The notes beneath the pieces were generated by a model. It searched no databases, was not told where the DNA came from, and worked only from the letters and a program-made list of their open reading frames with translations. A program made the position numbers and the translations under genes. This document shows positions 1-9,902 of a stretch of DNA of 64,000 bases, one piece after another. Within the stretch, counting starts at the first letter, position 1. Every line of letters starts with the position of its first letter. Origin of the DNA: [Muricauda] lutisoli (nom. illeg.). GTDB lineage: Bacteria > Bacteroidota > Bacteroidia > Flavobacteriales > Flavobacteriaceae. Location of the stretch: positions 1,554,508-1,618,507 of the forward strand of contig NZ_JAFLND010000001.1 of assembly GCF_017313105.1 (NCBI RefSeq), given 5' to 3'.

Positions 1-25
1 ATAATCTTACACCTTATTGAATCTT

Positions 26-838
26 TTAGAAACTATATACCAGGGAAACATTCCAAGTAAAATCGTCCTCGGGAACAATTTCCGTATCCAAAGCCTTGTT
101 TAAAATAGCGGATATGGATAGTGGAAAATCCTTTTTCTTAAAGGATAAGAATCCGGCTAAATAATATCCTTGTATATCATCCGTAGCCAAAAAATAGGCC
201 TGCGGAGTAATATCAAAGTAATATTGGTCCGTTACATAAAGGTTTTTAAACGTCGATGTAAAAACAACGAAGTTGGTCTGTTTCACACCGTCATCAAACC
301 CGCGGCCATGGAGATAATACATTCCGACATCTATGTTCTCTGCCACTTTAAACGTTGGAACCACTTCTGCCGCCAAATATCTCCTTGCCTCCAAAATATC
401 CTCCGAAGCACCGTTCCTCATAATGGGTATGGTCCTAAAGTTAATGGCTGGATGCGCCCCGACCCGGAGAGAGAACTTCTCTTTTTCGATAGCTTTGTAC
501 CGCCACCAAAAAATAAATGTCCAAGGTTTGCCTTCCAAGGCAAAGCGCATATCTGGCTCAAAACTCAACCTCCCTTTTTTGAACTTAAGGTCAAAGATCA
601 ATGCCGGGTCTCCCAAAGAAAAAGATGGAATCAGCGAAATTCCATTGTTGGTAACACTTGCTGTTCCACTAAAATCATCCAAGAAGGGTTTTCTTTCCTC
701 TTGGGCCAAAGAAACATTGTAAATGAGAAGACTACCAATTATAATAAAAAACCGGATAGGTCTTCTGCTGAGGAAAGAAGATAATGGTGAGAATTGCAAA
801 GCTCCGCACCTACTCCTTCTGGGGTCAATACTTGTCAT
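26..838 (-). CDS. outer-membrane beta-barrel protein, function unknown
   Basis: A 270-residue protein with a signal sequence whose hydrophobic core (around residues 30-45, FFIIIGSLLIYNVSLAQ) sits behind an unusually long basic N-terminus; a start further in is possible. The mature part is rich in alternating aromatic/polar strands (for example FIFWWRYKAI, YYFDITPQAYF) and ends in a C-terminal aromatic residue (LVYSF), as outer-membrane barrels do. No family is recognised with confidence. It is transcribed away from the AraC-type regulator at 993, with about 150 bp between the starts, so that regulator may control it; this is inference. Confidence 0.7.
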   Translation of the reverse strand: MTSIDPRRSRCGALQFSPLSSFLSRRPIRFFIIIGSLLIYNVSLAQEERKPFLDDFSGTASVTNNGISLIPSFSLGDPALIFDLKFKKGRLSFEPDMRFALEGKPWTFIFWWRYKAIEKEKFSLRVGAHPAINFRTIPIMRNGASEDILEARRYLAAEVVPTFKVAENIDVGMYYLHGRGFDDGVKQTNFVVFTSTFKNLYVTDQYYFDITPQAYFLATDDIQGYYLAGFLSFKKKDFPLSISAILNKALDTEIVPEDDFTWNVSLVYSF

Positions 839-992
839 GATGGGTTAGTTGGTTAATTTTCTCAAAGATAGCAGGAATGGTGATTAACTGTCGTACCCAT
901 TTTACAGAAAGATTTACCTTTTTTACGGATAATGACTCTGACCAACAGGTAACTATTGTTTTGGTTGATTGTTTTGGGTACATTGTGGTGAT

Positions 993-1895
993 ATGAGCGA
1001 GATCATCAACTTAGAGACCGTAAACGATTACTGTAATCGATTCAACCAAATCTCACAACATCCTTTGGTGAGTGTGATGAACCTGCACAATTTGAAAAGA
1101 AATTCGCAAAAGGGCATTGAAGCGCTCCGTTTCAATTTTTATGGAATATTCTTAAAACAGAACCCGGATTGTATTCTAAAATACGGCAGAAAGTATTATG
1201 ACTTTCAAGAGGGTACTTTGGTATTCATAGGTCCTGGACAAATTGTCCAGATTGAAAACGGTGATGACTATGTTCCATCCGGTTATGCCTTATTGTTTCA
1301 CCCTGATTTACTGCGAAAAACCAATTTGGGTGAAATTATTTCCAAATATTCCTTCTTTTCCTATGAGTTGAGCGAGGCATTGCACCTATCTCAAAAAGAA
1401 CGAGAAATTATTATTGATTGTATTGAGAAAATACGATTTGAACTGGAACGGGATATAGACAAGCATAGCAAAGAGCTCATTGTATCCAATATAGAACTTT
1501 TTCTACGTTATTGCTCACGCTTTTACGACCGTCAATTTATTACCCGCGATGTCGTGAACGATAGTGTGGTCCATCAATTCAAAAGGTCGCTCCACCATTA
1601 CCTCTATTCAGGAAAGGCCAGCGAGCAGGGCTGCCCATCTGTAGGACATTTTGCCCAGGAACAATATTTGTCCGCCAACTATTTTGGTGATCTTATTAAA
1701 AAAGAGACAGGAAAAAGTGCGCTCGAAATCATTCAGGCCAAACTTATCGAGGTCGCAAAAGAACGTATTTTCGATCCCTCGAAAACTGTTAGCGAAATTG
1801 CCTATGAACTTGGCTTTAAACATCCCCAACACTTCTCCCGTTTATTCAAGAGCAAGGTGGGCTACTCTCCCAACGAATATAGAATGATGAACTAA
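993..1895 (+). CDS. AraC-family transcriptional regulator
   Basis: Helix-turn-helix activator of 300 residues. The C-terminal third carries the double HTH: a first helix pair around YLSANYFGDLIKKETG and the AraC signature region SEIAYELGFKHPQHFSRLFK followed by GYSPNEYR. The N-terminal half is a cupin-like sensing domain (GTLVFIGPGQIVQ). An in-frame TTG at 969 would add eight residues, but the ATG at 993 is the better start. It lies divergent to the outer-membrane protein and some 240 bp upstream of the HEPN-nifJ-rnf block, so it is a candidate regulator of either. The ligand is unknown. Confidence 0.85.
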   Translation: MSEIINLETVNDYCNRFNQISQHPLVSVMNLHNLKRNSQKGIEALRFNFYGIFLKQNPDCILKYGRKYYDFQEGTLVFIGPGQIVQIENGDDYVPSGYALLFHPDLLRKTNLGEIISKYSFFSYELSEALHLSQKEREIIIDCIEKIRFELERDIDKHSKELIVSNIELFLRYCSRFYDRQFITRDVVNDSVVHQFKRSLHHYLYSGKASEQGCPSVGHFAQEQYLSANYFGDLIKKETGKSALEIIQAKLIEVAKERIFDPSKTVSEIAYELGFKHPQHFSRLFKSKVGYSPNEYRMMN

Positions 1896-2100
1896 CATCA
1901 GCATCTTTCATACTCTCCTTATTCAAACTTTTACACAGAGATAAAATAGATCGAAGTAAAAAGGACCAAGGTTAAGTTCATGCTCAGCTATGGGTTTATC
2001 GTAGTCCTTCTTATTCCATAAAATTTCTTCAGATACTGATAAATGTCATTAAATGAAGACTTTACTTTCAATAATTTTAGTGGCAATTGCTAACAACTGT

Positions 2101-2120
2101 TTTGGTTCTCTATAACCAAA
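2101..2120. promoter_or_regulatory. perfect 7-bp inverted repeat before HEPN-nifJ block
   Basis: TTTGGTT-ctctat-AACCAAA is a perfect palindrome with a six-base spacer, ending 14 bases before the ATG at 2135. It could be an operator or a 5' leader hairpin of the transcript entering the nifJ-rnf block. A related TTTTGGTT string occurs just upstream of the AraC gene (about 958-966). Function is inferred only. Confidence 0.35.
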
Positions 2121-2134
2121 TAAAAATATTTATT

Positions 2135-2506
2135 ATGGACACCAATCAAATCAAGACCAAATTCGAGCAGGCTGATCAGTTTCTTGAGGCAGCCCAAAGT
2201 GAGTTAAATCGACCAGCAGAAGATGTAGTACCCTATATGGTATGCAGAAGCGCCCGAAAATCTATTTCTCATTACTTAAACGGGTTTTTGTTAAAACATG
2301 GGGTTGAATCCAATGAGGATGATACCGTGGAAATATTGTTGAACAAATGCCAAACCATTAACAGTGAATTCAACAGTTTTGATTTGAGTCCCATAACATT
2401 CACGATGGATGAGGAATACAGTGCAGAATTCGACAAGATGAAAAGCTGCATTGATTTGGCCGCCTATACCAAACAATTGGTCGGAGTTACAAATTCAAAA
2501 TTTTGA
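2135..2506 (+). CDS. small HEPN-like helical protein
   Basis: A 123-residue, soluble, mostly helical protein. The pattern CRSARKSISHYLNGFLLKHG followed by a polar loop (ESNEDD) and a second helical block (ILLNKCQTINSEF) resembles HEPN domains of the PF05168 type (residues about 25-115), which often bind nucleotides or act with nucleotidyltransferases. The canonical HEPN RNase motif RxxxxH is only loosely met (RKSISH). The start at 2135 avoids translating through the 2101-2120 palindrome; the longer frame from 2087 is less likely. It ends 40 bp before nifJ in the same direction and is probably cotranscribed. Its role next to an oxidoreductase is unknown. Confidence 0.65.
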   Translation: MDTNQIKTKFEQADQFLEAAQSELNRPAEDVVPYMVCRSARKSISHYLNGFLLKHGVESNEDDTVEILLNKCQTINSEFNSFDLSPITFTMDEEYSAEFDKMKSCIDLAAYTKQLVGVTNSKF

Positions 2507-2546
2507 AAGCATACCTATTAATTAGTACAACATTAATCCTCATATT

Positions 2547-5500
2547 ATGAGCAAGTCAGTTTTGCAGAAAATTGGAGTACCCAAAAACATCACAAAAGGC
2601 AAAGAGAAGAAATCATCCAAATTCAAATACCCTGGAAAACCAGTAGCAATGGACGGAAATACCGCCGCAATTATGTGCGAGCGCGAATCTACCGATGCTG
2701 CTGGCGCATTCCCCATTACACCCTCTACGCAAATGGGGGAATACTGGGCCGATGCAGCTGCTAAGGGACATTTGAATATTTCGGACAAACCTTTGATATT
2801 TATTGAACCGGAAGGGGAACACGCCGCTGCTGCAGTTACCGCTGGCTTGTCCATGACCGGTTTGCGTGCTGCAAACTTTTCTTCCGGGCAGGGTATTGCC
2901 TACATGCACGAATCCCTTTATGCCGCAGTGGGTAAACGCCTTACCTATGTACTGAACATCGGTGCACGTGCCATGACCAAATCCACATTGAACGTTCATG
3001 CCGGGCACGATGATTATCATGCTATTGACGATACTGGCTTTTTTCAAATGTTTGCCAAGAAGGCGCAACATGTGGCCGACCTTAACATTATTGCCCACCG
3101 CATTGCCGAATTGGCGCTGACTCCAGGTATTATCGCACAAGATGGGTTTTTGACCACACATTTGATCGAATCCTTCCTTTTGCCCGAACGTGAATTGATC
3201 AAAGAGTATCTGGGCCGTCCAGACGACATCATCAAAACACCAACACCTGCACAACGCATCATTTATGGTGATACGCGTAGACGTATTCCCGAATTATGGG
3301 ATGTGGATAACCCTGTGATGGCCGGTATTGTACAAAATCAGGATTCTTACATGCAAAGTGTTGCTGCCCAACGTCCATTTTTCTTTGACCATATTAAGGA
3401 GTTGGCAGATCAGGCGTTCAAAGAATACTACGAACTCACCGGAAGACACTATCAACGAGTAATGACCTATCGAGCAGAAGATGCCGATTACCTTATTTTA
3501 GGTCAGGGAAGTTTGGTTCCCAGTGCAGAAGTTGTTGTGGATTACTTACGCGAAACCAGAGGAATAAAAGTAGGTGTGGTCGACCTTGTTATGTTTAGGC
3601 CATTCCCTTCCGATATGCTCGGAGAAATTTTAAAAGGTAAAAAAGCCGTGACTATTTTGGAAAGATTGGACCAACCATTGGCCGTCGACTCCCCAATTAC
3701 ACGAGAAGTACGCTCTGTTTTAAACAAGTGCGTTGAAAATGGCAGGGATAAAAAACACAAAGCCTATCCAGAGTTGAGTTCCTATTCCATATCCGATATG
3801 CCCGCAATTTACTCGGGTTCCTTTGGTATGGGTAGCCGCGACTTACAACCGGAAGGCATCATAGGAGCAGTAGAAAATATGTTGCCCGATGGTAAACACA
3901 AAAAACAATTTTATCTCTCCATAGACTTTATCCGACAAATACCACATTCCCCCAAGCAAAAAGCATATCAGGAAAGTATCCAAGAATCCTATCCACTTGT
4001 TAAGGAACTGGGCATTAGGGGCTCGGAAAACCCCAACCTTATGCCAAAAGACGCCATCACGGTACGCTTTCATTCCATTGGTGGCTGGGGTGCAATCACT
4101 ACGGGTAAAAACCTCGCCATGACCCTATATGAGTTATTGGGGTACAATATTAAGGCCAATCCTAAATATGGTTCGGAGAAGAAAGGACAGCCCACAACAT
4201 ATTATCTCGCAGCCTCTTCGGAGCCCATCCGAATAAATTGCGAATACTACTTTGTGGATGTTGTATTATCCCCGGATCCCAATGTATTTAAACATACCAA
4301 CGCATTGGCCGGTCTTAAAAAGGGAGGGAATTTTATTATCCAGAGCGATAAACAAACACCTGATGAAGTTTGGGCGGATATTCCTGAACGCTATCAAAAA
4401 ATCATTATAGATAATGATATTCATGTGTTCTATATCGATGGATTTAAAATTGCGAGGGAAGAAGCCACCGACCCCGAACTACAACTACGTATGCAGGGAA
4501 TTGCCTTCCAAGGAGCATTTTTTGCCGCATCGCCCTTAATGAAGAAATCAGGGTTATCCGAAGAAAAATTATTGAAAGCCATTGAGGACCAATTGCAACA
4601 TAAATTTGGATCTAAGGGCCAACGTGTGGTGGATGATAATATGCGTGTGGTAAAACGTGGCTTTGATGAAGTTCATGAAATCACCAATAAAGTTTTGGGA
4701 GCAGGCAACAAGACCAATGGTGCTGTAAAAGAACCCCTTCCCATCCCAAGAATGATGAAGGAAATTCCACAAAGTGAATCACAGTTGAGCGATATCCATC
4801 GTTTTTGGGAACAAACAGGTAATTTCTATCTGCAGGGAATGGGGAATGATAACCTCACCGATCCATTTATAGGCTTGAGTGTAATGCCAGCCGTTTCCTC
4901 CGTATTCCGAAATATGACCGGTATACGTTTCGAGCACCCTGAATGGGTACCAAACAATTGTACCGCATGCGGAAACTGCTACACGATATGTCCCGATACC
5001 GCAATACCCGGACTGGTAAGTGAAGTATCCGATGTTTTCGACACTATAGTGAAACGTGTAAAAAACAACCACGGTAAAGTTGAGCATTTGCCCAAAGCGG
5101 TCCGTAAAATGGAAGGGCATGTCAGAAAATTGTTTGCAGGTTCAAAAAACGGAGCAACCGTCAATGACTATATGCAGCATGCCATAGACATGACGCTCGA
5201 TGAGCTGGGCAATGGCAAGGAATTGACCCAAGAACTCGATTGGTTCAAAGAAGAGTTGGGCGAATTCAATTTCGCTTTAACCCGCCCCTACTACGACCTA
5301 CATGAGAAAAAAGAAGAAAATAGTGGCGGATTGTTCAGTATAACCATCAACCCGAACACATGTAAGGGATGCATGGAATGTGTTGCTGTTTGTAATGATG
5401 ATGCTTTGATCAAAATACCACAGACCGAAGGGTCCATCGCCAAACTGAACAAAGAATGGGATTTTTGGCTAGATCTACCCAACACACCGCAAAAATTCAA

Positions 5501-7517
5501 TCGAATCGATGATCTTGAAGAAAAAATAGGTCCACTGGAAACAATTCTATTGAACAAAGATGCCTACCTGAATTTTGCCAGTGGCGATGGAGCCTGTTTA
5601 GGCTGTTCCGAAAAATCGGTGGTACATATTTTCACGGCCACCGTGGAATCCCTCATGCAACCGCGTATAGAAAAACACATGGCCTATCTGGAAGAATTGA
5701 CCAACAAATTGGAAAGACATATCCAAGGAAAATTGATGGACCGTGTGAATTTGACCGATTCGGAGGCCATGTCCAAAATAGTTTCCGAAATGAAAAATTC
5801 AGATTTGACCATGTCGGAGATTACCAGAAGGTTGGAATCTAAAAATGGAGGTGAACCCATTGATCAGGAATGGTTGCGCAATGTTACCCAATTACTCGCT
5901 CAACTGAACAAACTTAAATGGAAATATACCAACGGAACCACCGGAAAAGGAAGGTCCAATATGGGTATCCTCAATTCCACTGGTTGTTCTTCGGTATGGG
6001 GAAGTACTTGGCCATTCAACCCTTATCCATTCCCTTGGGCCAACCACTTGTTCCAAGACTCACCTTCCATGGCGATGGGTGTTTTTGAAGGACATATGGC
6101 CAAAATGGCCGATGGTTTCAAGACCATACGCAAAGCAGAATTGGAGCTCGAAGGGAAATACAATGCCGACGAACATGACGATTTCTTCACCTATTTTACT
6201 TGGAAACAATTTACAGATGAAGAATGGTTGCTATGTCCTCCAGTGGTAACACTAGGCGGTGACGGTGCCATGTACGATATCGGTTTCCAAAACTTATCAA
6301 GAATGATGGCTTCCGGCAAACCGATCAAAGTAATCGTACTTGATACACAGGTATATTCCAACACAGGTGGACAAGCCTGTACTTCTGGATTTATTGGTCA
6401 AGTTTCCGATATGGCCCAATATGGTAAAGTATGGAAAGGTAAAAGTGAGCCTCGAAAAGAGATTGGTCTCATTGCCATGGCACACAGAAACACTTATGTA
6501 ATGCAAGCCACTTTGGCCAACACAAGTCAAATGATAGAAGGATTTATCGATGGCTTGATGACCAAGCGACCAGCTATTTTTAACCTGTACACCACCTGCC
6601 AACCCGAACATGGTGTAGGTGATGACAAAGGGGCAAATCAAGCTAAACTTGCAGTAGAATCCAGGGCTTATCCTATATTCAAATACAATCCCGATCATGG
6701 AATAAAAGCCCGGGAAGCATTTGATTTAGCAGGCAACCCTGCCATGGATCAAATCTGGCCAACTTATAACTTAAAATATCTCGAATACGGTCAGGAACGC
6801 ACCATGGAACTACCGATGACGTTTGCCGACTTTGCATTGACCGAGGCACGTTTCAGGAAACATTTCAGAAAAGTACCACGCAGCGCCTGGAACGATAATA
6901 TGATGCCCCTGGCAGAATTTTTAGAAATGGAAGAAAACGAACGTGAAGGCAAATTCCCTTATATCTGGGCAGTTGATAGAAATCAGAAACTTAATCGGGT
7001 ATTGGTCGCAAAAGCCATTGTGGAGTCTTGCGAAGAACGTAGGGATTTCTGGCTGATGCTACGCGATATTGCCGGAGTGGAACCAGAAAAACCACAAGAA
7101 GAAAACCTCGAAGAAAAAATAAGAAACGAGGTTGTCGGAAATATTGCACAGGGACTTATGCAACTTGCTGGTGGTAATGGGAATGGAAACGATCTGTTAA
7201 CAATGGCATTGGAAAAACCAGTTGAGAGCAATGGAGTTGCAGTAGAAGAACCATCATCAAATGGGGAATATATGGCCCCATGGCTGGAAACTGACGAATG
7301 CAGTTCCTGTGATGAGTGCATCAAGCTCAACCCCAACATTTTTGCTTATAACGAGGATAACAAAGCTTACATCAAAAATCCGAAGGCCGGACCGTATGAA
7401 GACTTGGTCAAAGCAGCGGAAAAATGTACTGCAGGAGTGATTCATCCCGGATTACCTGCCGAACGATCTGCAAAAGATATGGAGAAATGGATAAGTCGAG
7501 CTGAAAAGTATAATTAA
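2547..7517 (+). CDS. nifJ: giant NifJ-type 2-oxoacid:ferredoxin oxidoreductase
   Basis: One chain carrying all PFOR domains: N-terminal TPP-site half (FPITPSTQMGE near residue 57, EGEHAAAAVTAGL), transketolase-C-like domain, gamma domain (IGGWGAITTG near 511), two [4Fe-4S] motifs (C805/808/811/815 and C939/942/945/949), and the TPP-pyrophosphate domain (GDGACLGC at 1013-1020, TGCSSVWG at 1145, GGDGAMYDIG near 1237, Cys in TTCQPEHG). The usual NifJ has about 1170-1200 residues; this has 1656. Extra length lies between the ferredoxin motifs (about 825-930), between the proximal-cluster cysteines C1020 and C1147 (partly coiled-coil), and in a C-terminal extension with an additional ferredoxin-like motif C1585/1588/1591 after a Gly/Asn-rich linker. 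The substrate is probably pyruvate or another 2-oxoacid; the active-site halves diverge from classical NifJ, so this is open. rnfC starts 11 bp later. Confidence 0.9.
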   Translation: MSKSVLQKIGVPKNITKGKEKKSSKFKYPGKPVAMDGNTAAIMCERESTDAAGAFPITPSTQMGEYWADAAAKGHLNISDKPLIFIEPEGEHAAAAVTAGLSMTGLRAANFSSGQGIAYMHESLYAAVGKRLTYVLNIGARAMTKSTLNVHAGHDDYHAIDDTGFFQMFAKKAQHVADLNIIAHRIAELALTPGIIAQDGFLTTHLIESFLLPERELIKEYLGRPDDIIKTPTPAQRIIYGDTRRRIPELWDVDNPVMAGIVQNQDSYMQSVAAQRPFFFDHIKELADQAFKEYYELTGRHYQRVMTYRAEDADYLILGQGSLVPSAEVVVDYLRETRGIKVGVVDLVMFRPFPSDMLGEILKGKKAVTILERLDQPLAVDSPITREVRSVLNKCVENGRDKKHKAYPELSSYSISDMPAIYSGSFGMGSRDLQPEGIIGAVENMLPDGKHKKQFYLSIDFIRQIPHSPKQKAYQESIQESYPLVKELGIRGSENPNLMPKDAITVRFHSIGGWGAITTGKNLAMTLYELLGYNIKANPKYGSEKKGQPTTYYLAASSEPIRINCEYYFVDVVLSPDPNVFKHTNALAGLKKGGNFIIQSDKQTPDEVWADIPERYQKIIIDNDIHVFYIDGFKIAREEATDPELQLRMQGIAFQGAFFAASPLMKKSGLSEEKLLKAIEDQLQHKFGSKGQRVVDDNMRVVKRGFDEVHEITNKVLGAGNKTNGAVKEPLPIPRMMKEIPQSESQLSDIHRFWEQTGNFYLQGMGNDNLTDPFIGLSVMPAVSSVFRNMTGIRFEHPEWVPNNCTACGNCYTICPDTAIPGLVSEVSDVFDTIVKRVKNNHGKVEHLPKAVRKMEGHVRKLFAGSKNGATVNDYMQHAIDMTLDELGNGKELTQELDWFKEELGEFNFALTRPYYDLHEKKEENSGGLFSITINPNTCKGCMECVAVCNDDALIKIPQTEGSIAKLNKEWDFWLDLPNTPQKFNRIDDLEEKIGPLETILLNKDAYLNFASGDGACLGCSEKSVVHIFTATVESLMQPRIEKHMAYLEELTNKLERHIQGKLMDRVNLTDSEAMSKIVSEMKNSDLTMSEITRRLESKNGGEPIDQEWLRNVTQLLAQLNKLKWKYTNGTTGKGRSNMGILNSTGCSSVWGSTWPFNPYPFPWANHLFQDSPSMAMGVFEGHMAKMADGFKTIRKAELELEGKYNADEHDDFFTYFTWKQFTDEEWLLCPPVVTLGGDGAMYDIGFQNLSRMMASGKPIKVIVLDTQVYSNTGGQACTSGFIGQVSDMAQYGKVWKGKSEPRKEIGLIAMAHRNTYVMQATLANTSQMIEGFIDGLMTKRPAIFNLYTTCQPEHGVGDDKGANQAKLAVESRAYPIFKYNPDHGIKAREAFDLAGNPAMDQIWPTYNLKYLEYGQERTMELPMTFADFALTEARFRKHFRKVPRSAWNDNMMPLAEFLEMEENEREGKFPYIWAVDRNQKLNRVLVAKAIVESCEERRDFWLMLRDIAGVEPEKPQEENLEEKIRNEVVGNIAQGLMQLAGGNGNGNDLLTMALEKPVESNGVAVEEPSSNGEYMAPWLETDECSSCDECIKLNPNIFAYNEDNKAYIKNPKAGPYEDLVKAAEKCTAGVIHPGLPAERSAKDMEKWISRAEKYN

Positions 7518-7528
7518 TGTAATAAGGC

Positions 7529-8890
7529 ATGATGTCCCTTTTCAATCTTCATAAAGACTCGTTTAAACACGGTATTCACCCTCCGGAGAGTAAGGACGAG
7601 ACAAGTGGTTTGCCCATTAGGCAATTTCCATTTGCGCCCCTTATAATTTTACCGATGGCACAACACATTGGTGCTCCTTCGGAAATTGTGGTGCGAGAAG
7701 GTCAGGAAGTGCAACGGGGTCAATTATTGGCCAAGGCAAATGGGTACGTTTCCGTGCCCATGCACGCACCTGTTTCCGGAAAGGTTCGCAAAATTGCCAA
7801 TGTGCCCACTATTTCAGGAAAAATGTCCACCGGTATTTATCTGGAAGCCTTTCCTTTTTCCACCCAAGAGGTTCTCGAAGGAAATCCAATAGACCCCGAT
7901 ACGGCCACACCAGAAGAAATTCTGCAAGGAATTCAGGATGCCGGTATTGTGGGATTGGGAGGTGCTGCATTCCCAACACATGTAAAATTAAAGGTTCCAG
8001 AAGGCAAAACATGTGAAACCTTGATCATCAATGGAGTGGAATGTGAACCCTATTTAACCACGGACCATCGGGTAATGTTGGAACAGGAAAGCGATATTTT
8101 TACCGGAATCAAATACTTGTTGAAAGCTACGGGGGCAAAAAAGGCCATCATTGGCATTGAAGCCAACAAACAAGATGCTGCTGACCACTTGTCGAAACAT
8201 ATGCCCAAAGGATTGCCAGTTGCTGTACAAGTGCTTCCTGTAAAATATCCCCAGGGAGCGGAGAAAATGCTGATCACTGCCATACTGGGCAAGGAAATAC
8301 CTTCGGGCAAGCTTCCTATTGAAGCTGGGGCAGTTGTTGTAAACGTGGCAACAACCGCAGAAATCGGCAGATTACTACCACACGGTCGCGGAATCCAAGA
8401 ACGCGTGATCACCATCACGGGACCAGGAGTTAAAAAGAAAGGAAATTATCTAATTCCAGTAGGTACTCCCCTGCGTTTTGTTTTGGAACAAGTAGGGGTT
8501 GACCAAGAAATCAGTGAAGTATATATGGGAGGTCCAATGATGGGTATGGCGGTTTCCAATCTGGACATATCCATTGTAAAAGGTACTTCGGGCATTTTAG
8601 TGTTCACAAAAAAAGATGTGAACCGGTCAACAACAATATATCCATGTATTAAATGTGGTGCCTGTGTCGATGCTTGTCCAATATTGTTGAATCCATCAAA
8701 GTTGGGAATATTGGCAAAATTCGAAGCCTATGACGAAATGGCCTCCGATTACAATTTGATGGATTGTTTTGAATGCGGGTCGTGCACCTATGTGTGTCCT
8801 TCCCATATTCCCTTGGTCCAATATTTTAGATCGGCAAAACGGATAGTTCGAAAGCGGGAAGCAGATAAAAAAGAGAAAGTACATGCTTAG
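7529..8890 (+). CDS. rnfC: Rnf complex subunit C
   Basis: Peripheral NADH-binding/electron-transfer subunit of the membrane Rnf (ferredoxin:NAD+ oxidoreductase, ion-translocating) complex, 453 residues. It shows the N-terminal barrel-sandwich region (HAPVSGKVRKI), the NADH/FMN-binding domain of the Nuo 51-kDa type (GLGGAAFPTHVKLK near residue 145), a SLBB-like stretch, and two [4Fe-4S] motifs CIKCGACVDACP (from C373) and CFECGSCTYVCP (from C413). The long lysine-rich tail of enterobacterial RsxC is absent; this is the short form. It follows nifJ after 11 bp and overlaps rnfD by 8 bp. Confidence 0.96.
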   Translation: MMSLFNLHKDSFKHGIHPPESKDETSGLPIRQFPFAPLIILPMAQHIGAPSEIVVREGQEVQRGQLLAKANGYVSVPMHAPVSGKVRKIANVPTISGKMSTGIYLEAFPFSTQEVLEGNPIDPDTATPEEILQGIQDAGIVGLGGAAFPTHVKLKVPEGKTCETLIINGVECEPYLTTDHRVMLEQESDIFTGIKYLLKATGAKKAIIGIEANKQDAADHLSKHMPKGLPVAVQVLPVKYPQGAEKMLITAILGKEIPSGKLPIEAGAVVVNVATTAEIGRLLPHGRGIQERVITITGPGVKKKGNYLIPVGTPLRFVLEQVGVDQEISEVYMGGPMMGMAVSNLDISIVKGTSGILVFTKKDVNRSTTIYPCIKCGACVDACPILLNPSKLGILAKFEAYDEMASDYNLMDCFECGSCTYVCPSHIPLVQYFRSAKRIVRKREADKKEKVHA

Positions 8891-9902
8891 AAAAACCTTA
8901 AATATTAGCACATCGCCCCATATCAATAGTGGGAGGAGCACCGAACAGATCATGAAAAATGTGGTTTGGGCCTTGTTGCCCGTTGTATTTTTCTCTATCT
9001 ATTCCTTTGGGTTGAATGCTTTGCTGGTCATTGGGACTGCAACCTTCGCCAGTGTGCTTACCGAACATGTGCTTTGCAAACTTTCAAAGAAAAAGACCAC
9101 TGTTGGTGATTATTCAGCGGTTATTACTGGACTGTTATTAGGGCTCACCTTGCCTCCAAGTTTTCCATTATGGATGGCTTTTATAGGTGGAATCATCGGA
9201 ATCGCCCTTGGTAAATATATTTTCGGTGGATTGGGATATAATGTGTTCAATCCGGCACTCGTGGCAAGGGCTGTTTTACAAGCCGCTTTTCCTGTCGCCA
9301 TTACCACTTGGCATCCCGCTTTTCTGACCGATCGTTTTTCAACCGTAGCAAGTTCGGTATTCACATGGCCCTTCATGGAGCCAAAATTTGATGTGATCTC
9401 CGGGGCGACTCCCTTGTCAGCATTTAAGTTTGATGGAGTAACAACTTCAACTGTAGAACTGGCCTTGGGTCAAATTAGTGGTTCGGCAGGAGAGACCAGT
9501 GCTGTGATCATCATTATAGGGGGGCTTTATTTGATTGCACGGAATATGATGAATTGGAGAATACCGGCGGCCATATTATTAAGTGCATTTGTATTGAGTG
9601 GTGTACTTTTTTTGATCAATAGTGAAATATATCCATCACCTTGGTTTATGCTGTTTTCCGGCGGGTTGATGCTAGGTGCGGTATTTATGGCCACAGACAT
9701 GGTCTCCTCCCCTATTACACCGCTCGGTTTATGGGTTTACGGGGCAATCATTGGCATTTTGACCATTGTGATACGAGTTTGGGGTGGTTTATCCGAAGGA
9801 GTCATGTATTCCATACTATTGGCCAATGCCATTTCTCCGCATATTGATTCGGTCATCAAAAACAGAGTGTACGGAACCAAAAGAAAAATGAAAGCCGCAT
9901 GA
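8883..9902 (+). CDS. rnfD: Rnf complex subunit D
   Basis: Integral membrane subunit, 339 residues with many hydrophobic helices and the family signatures GLGYNVFNPALVARA and DYSAVITGLLLGLTLPP. The sequence VISGATPLSAF contains the covalent flavinylation site; the predicted FMN-threonine is T176. In characterised Rnf/NQR complexes ApbE attaches this FMN; no apbE is visible in this window. The start overlaps the rnfC stop by 8 bp, and the end overlaps rnfG by 4 bp (ATGA), so translation is coupled. Confidence 0.96.
   Translation: MLRKTLNISTSPHINSGRSTEQIMKNVVWALLPVVFFSIYSFGLNALLVIGTATFASVLTEHVLCKLSKKKTTVGDYSAVITGLLLGLTLPPSFPLWMAFIGGIIGIALGKYIFGGLGYNVFNPALVARAVLQAAFPVAITTWHPAFLTDRFSTVASSVFTWPFMEPKFDVISGATPLSAFKFDGVTTSTVELALGQISGSAGETSAVIIIIGGLYLIARNMMNWRIPAAILLSAFVLSGVLFLINSEIYPSPWFMLFSGGLMLGAVFMATDMVSSPITPLGLWVYGAIIGILTIVIRVWGGLSEGVMYSILLANAISPHIDSVIKNRVYGTKRKMKAA

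Noticed and set aside
170..784. Long frames on the + strand opposite the outer-membrane gene at 26-838
   Set aside because: They lie wholly opposite a protein with a signal peptide and barrel features, and their translations show no domain or signal.
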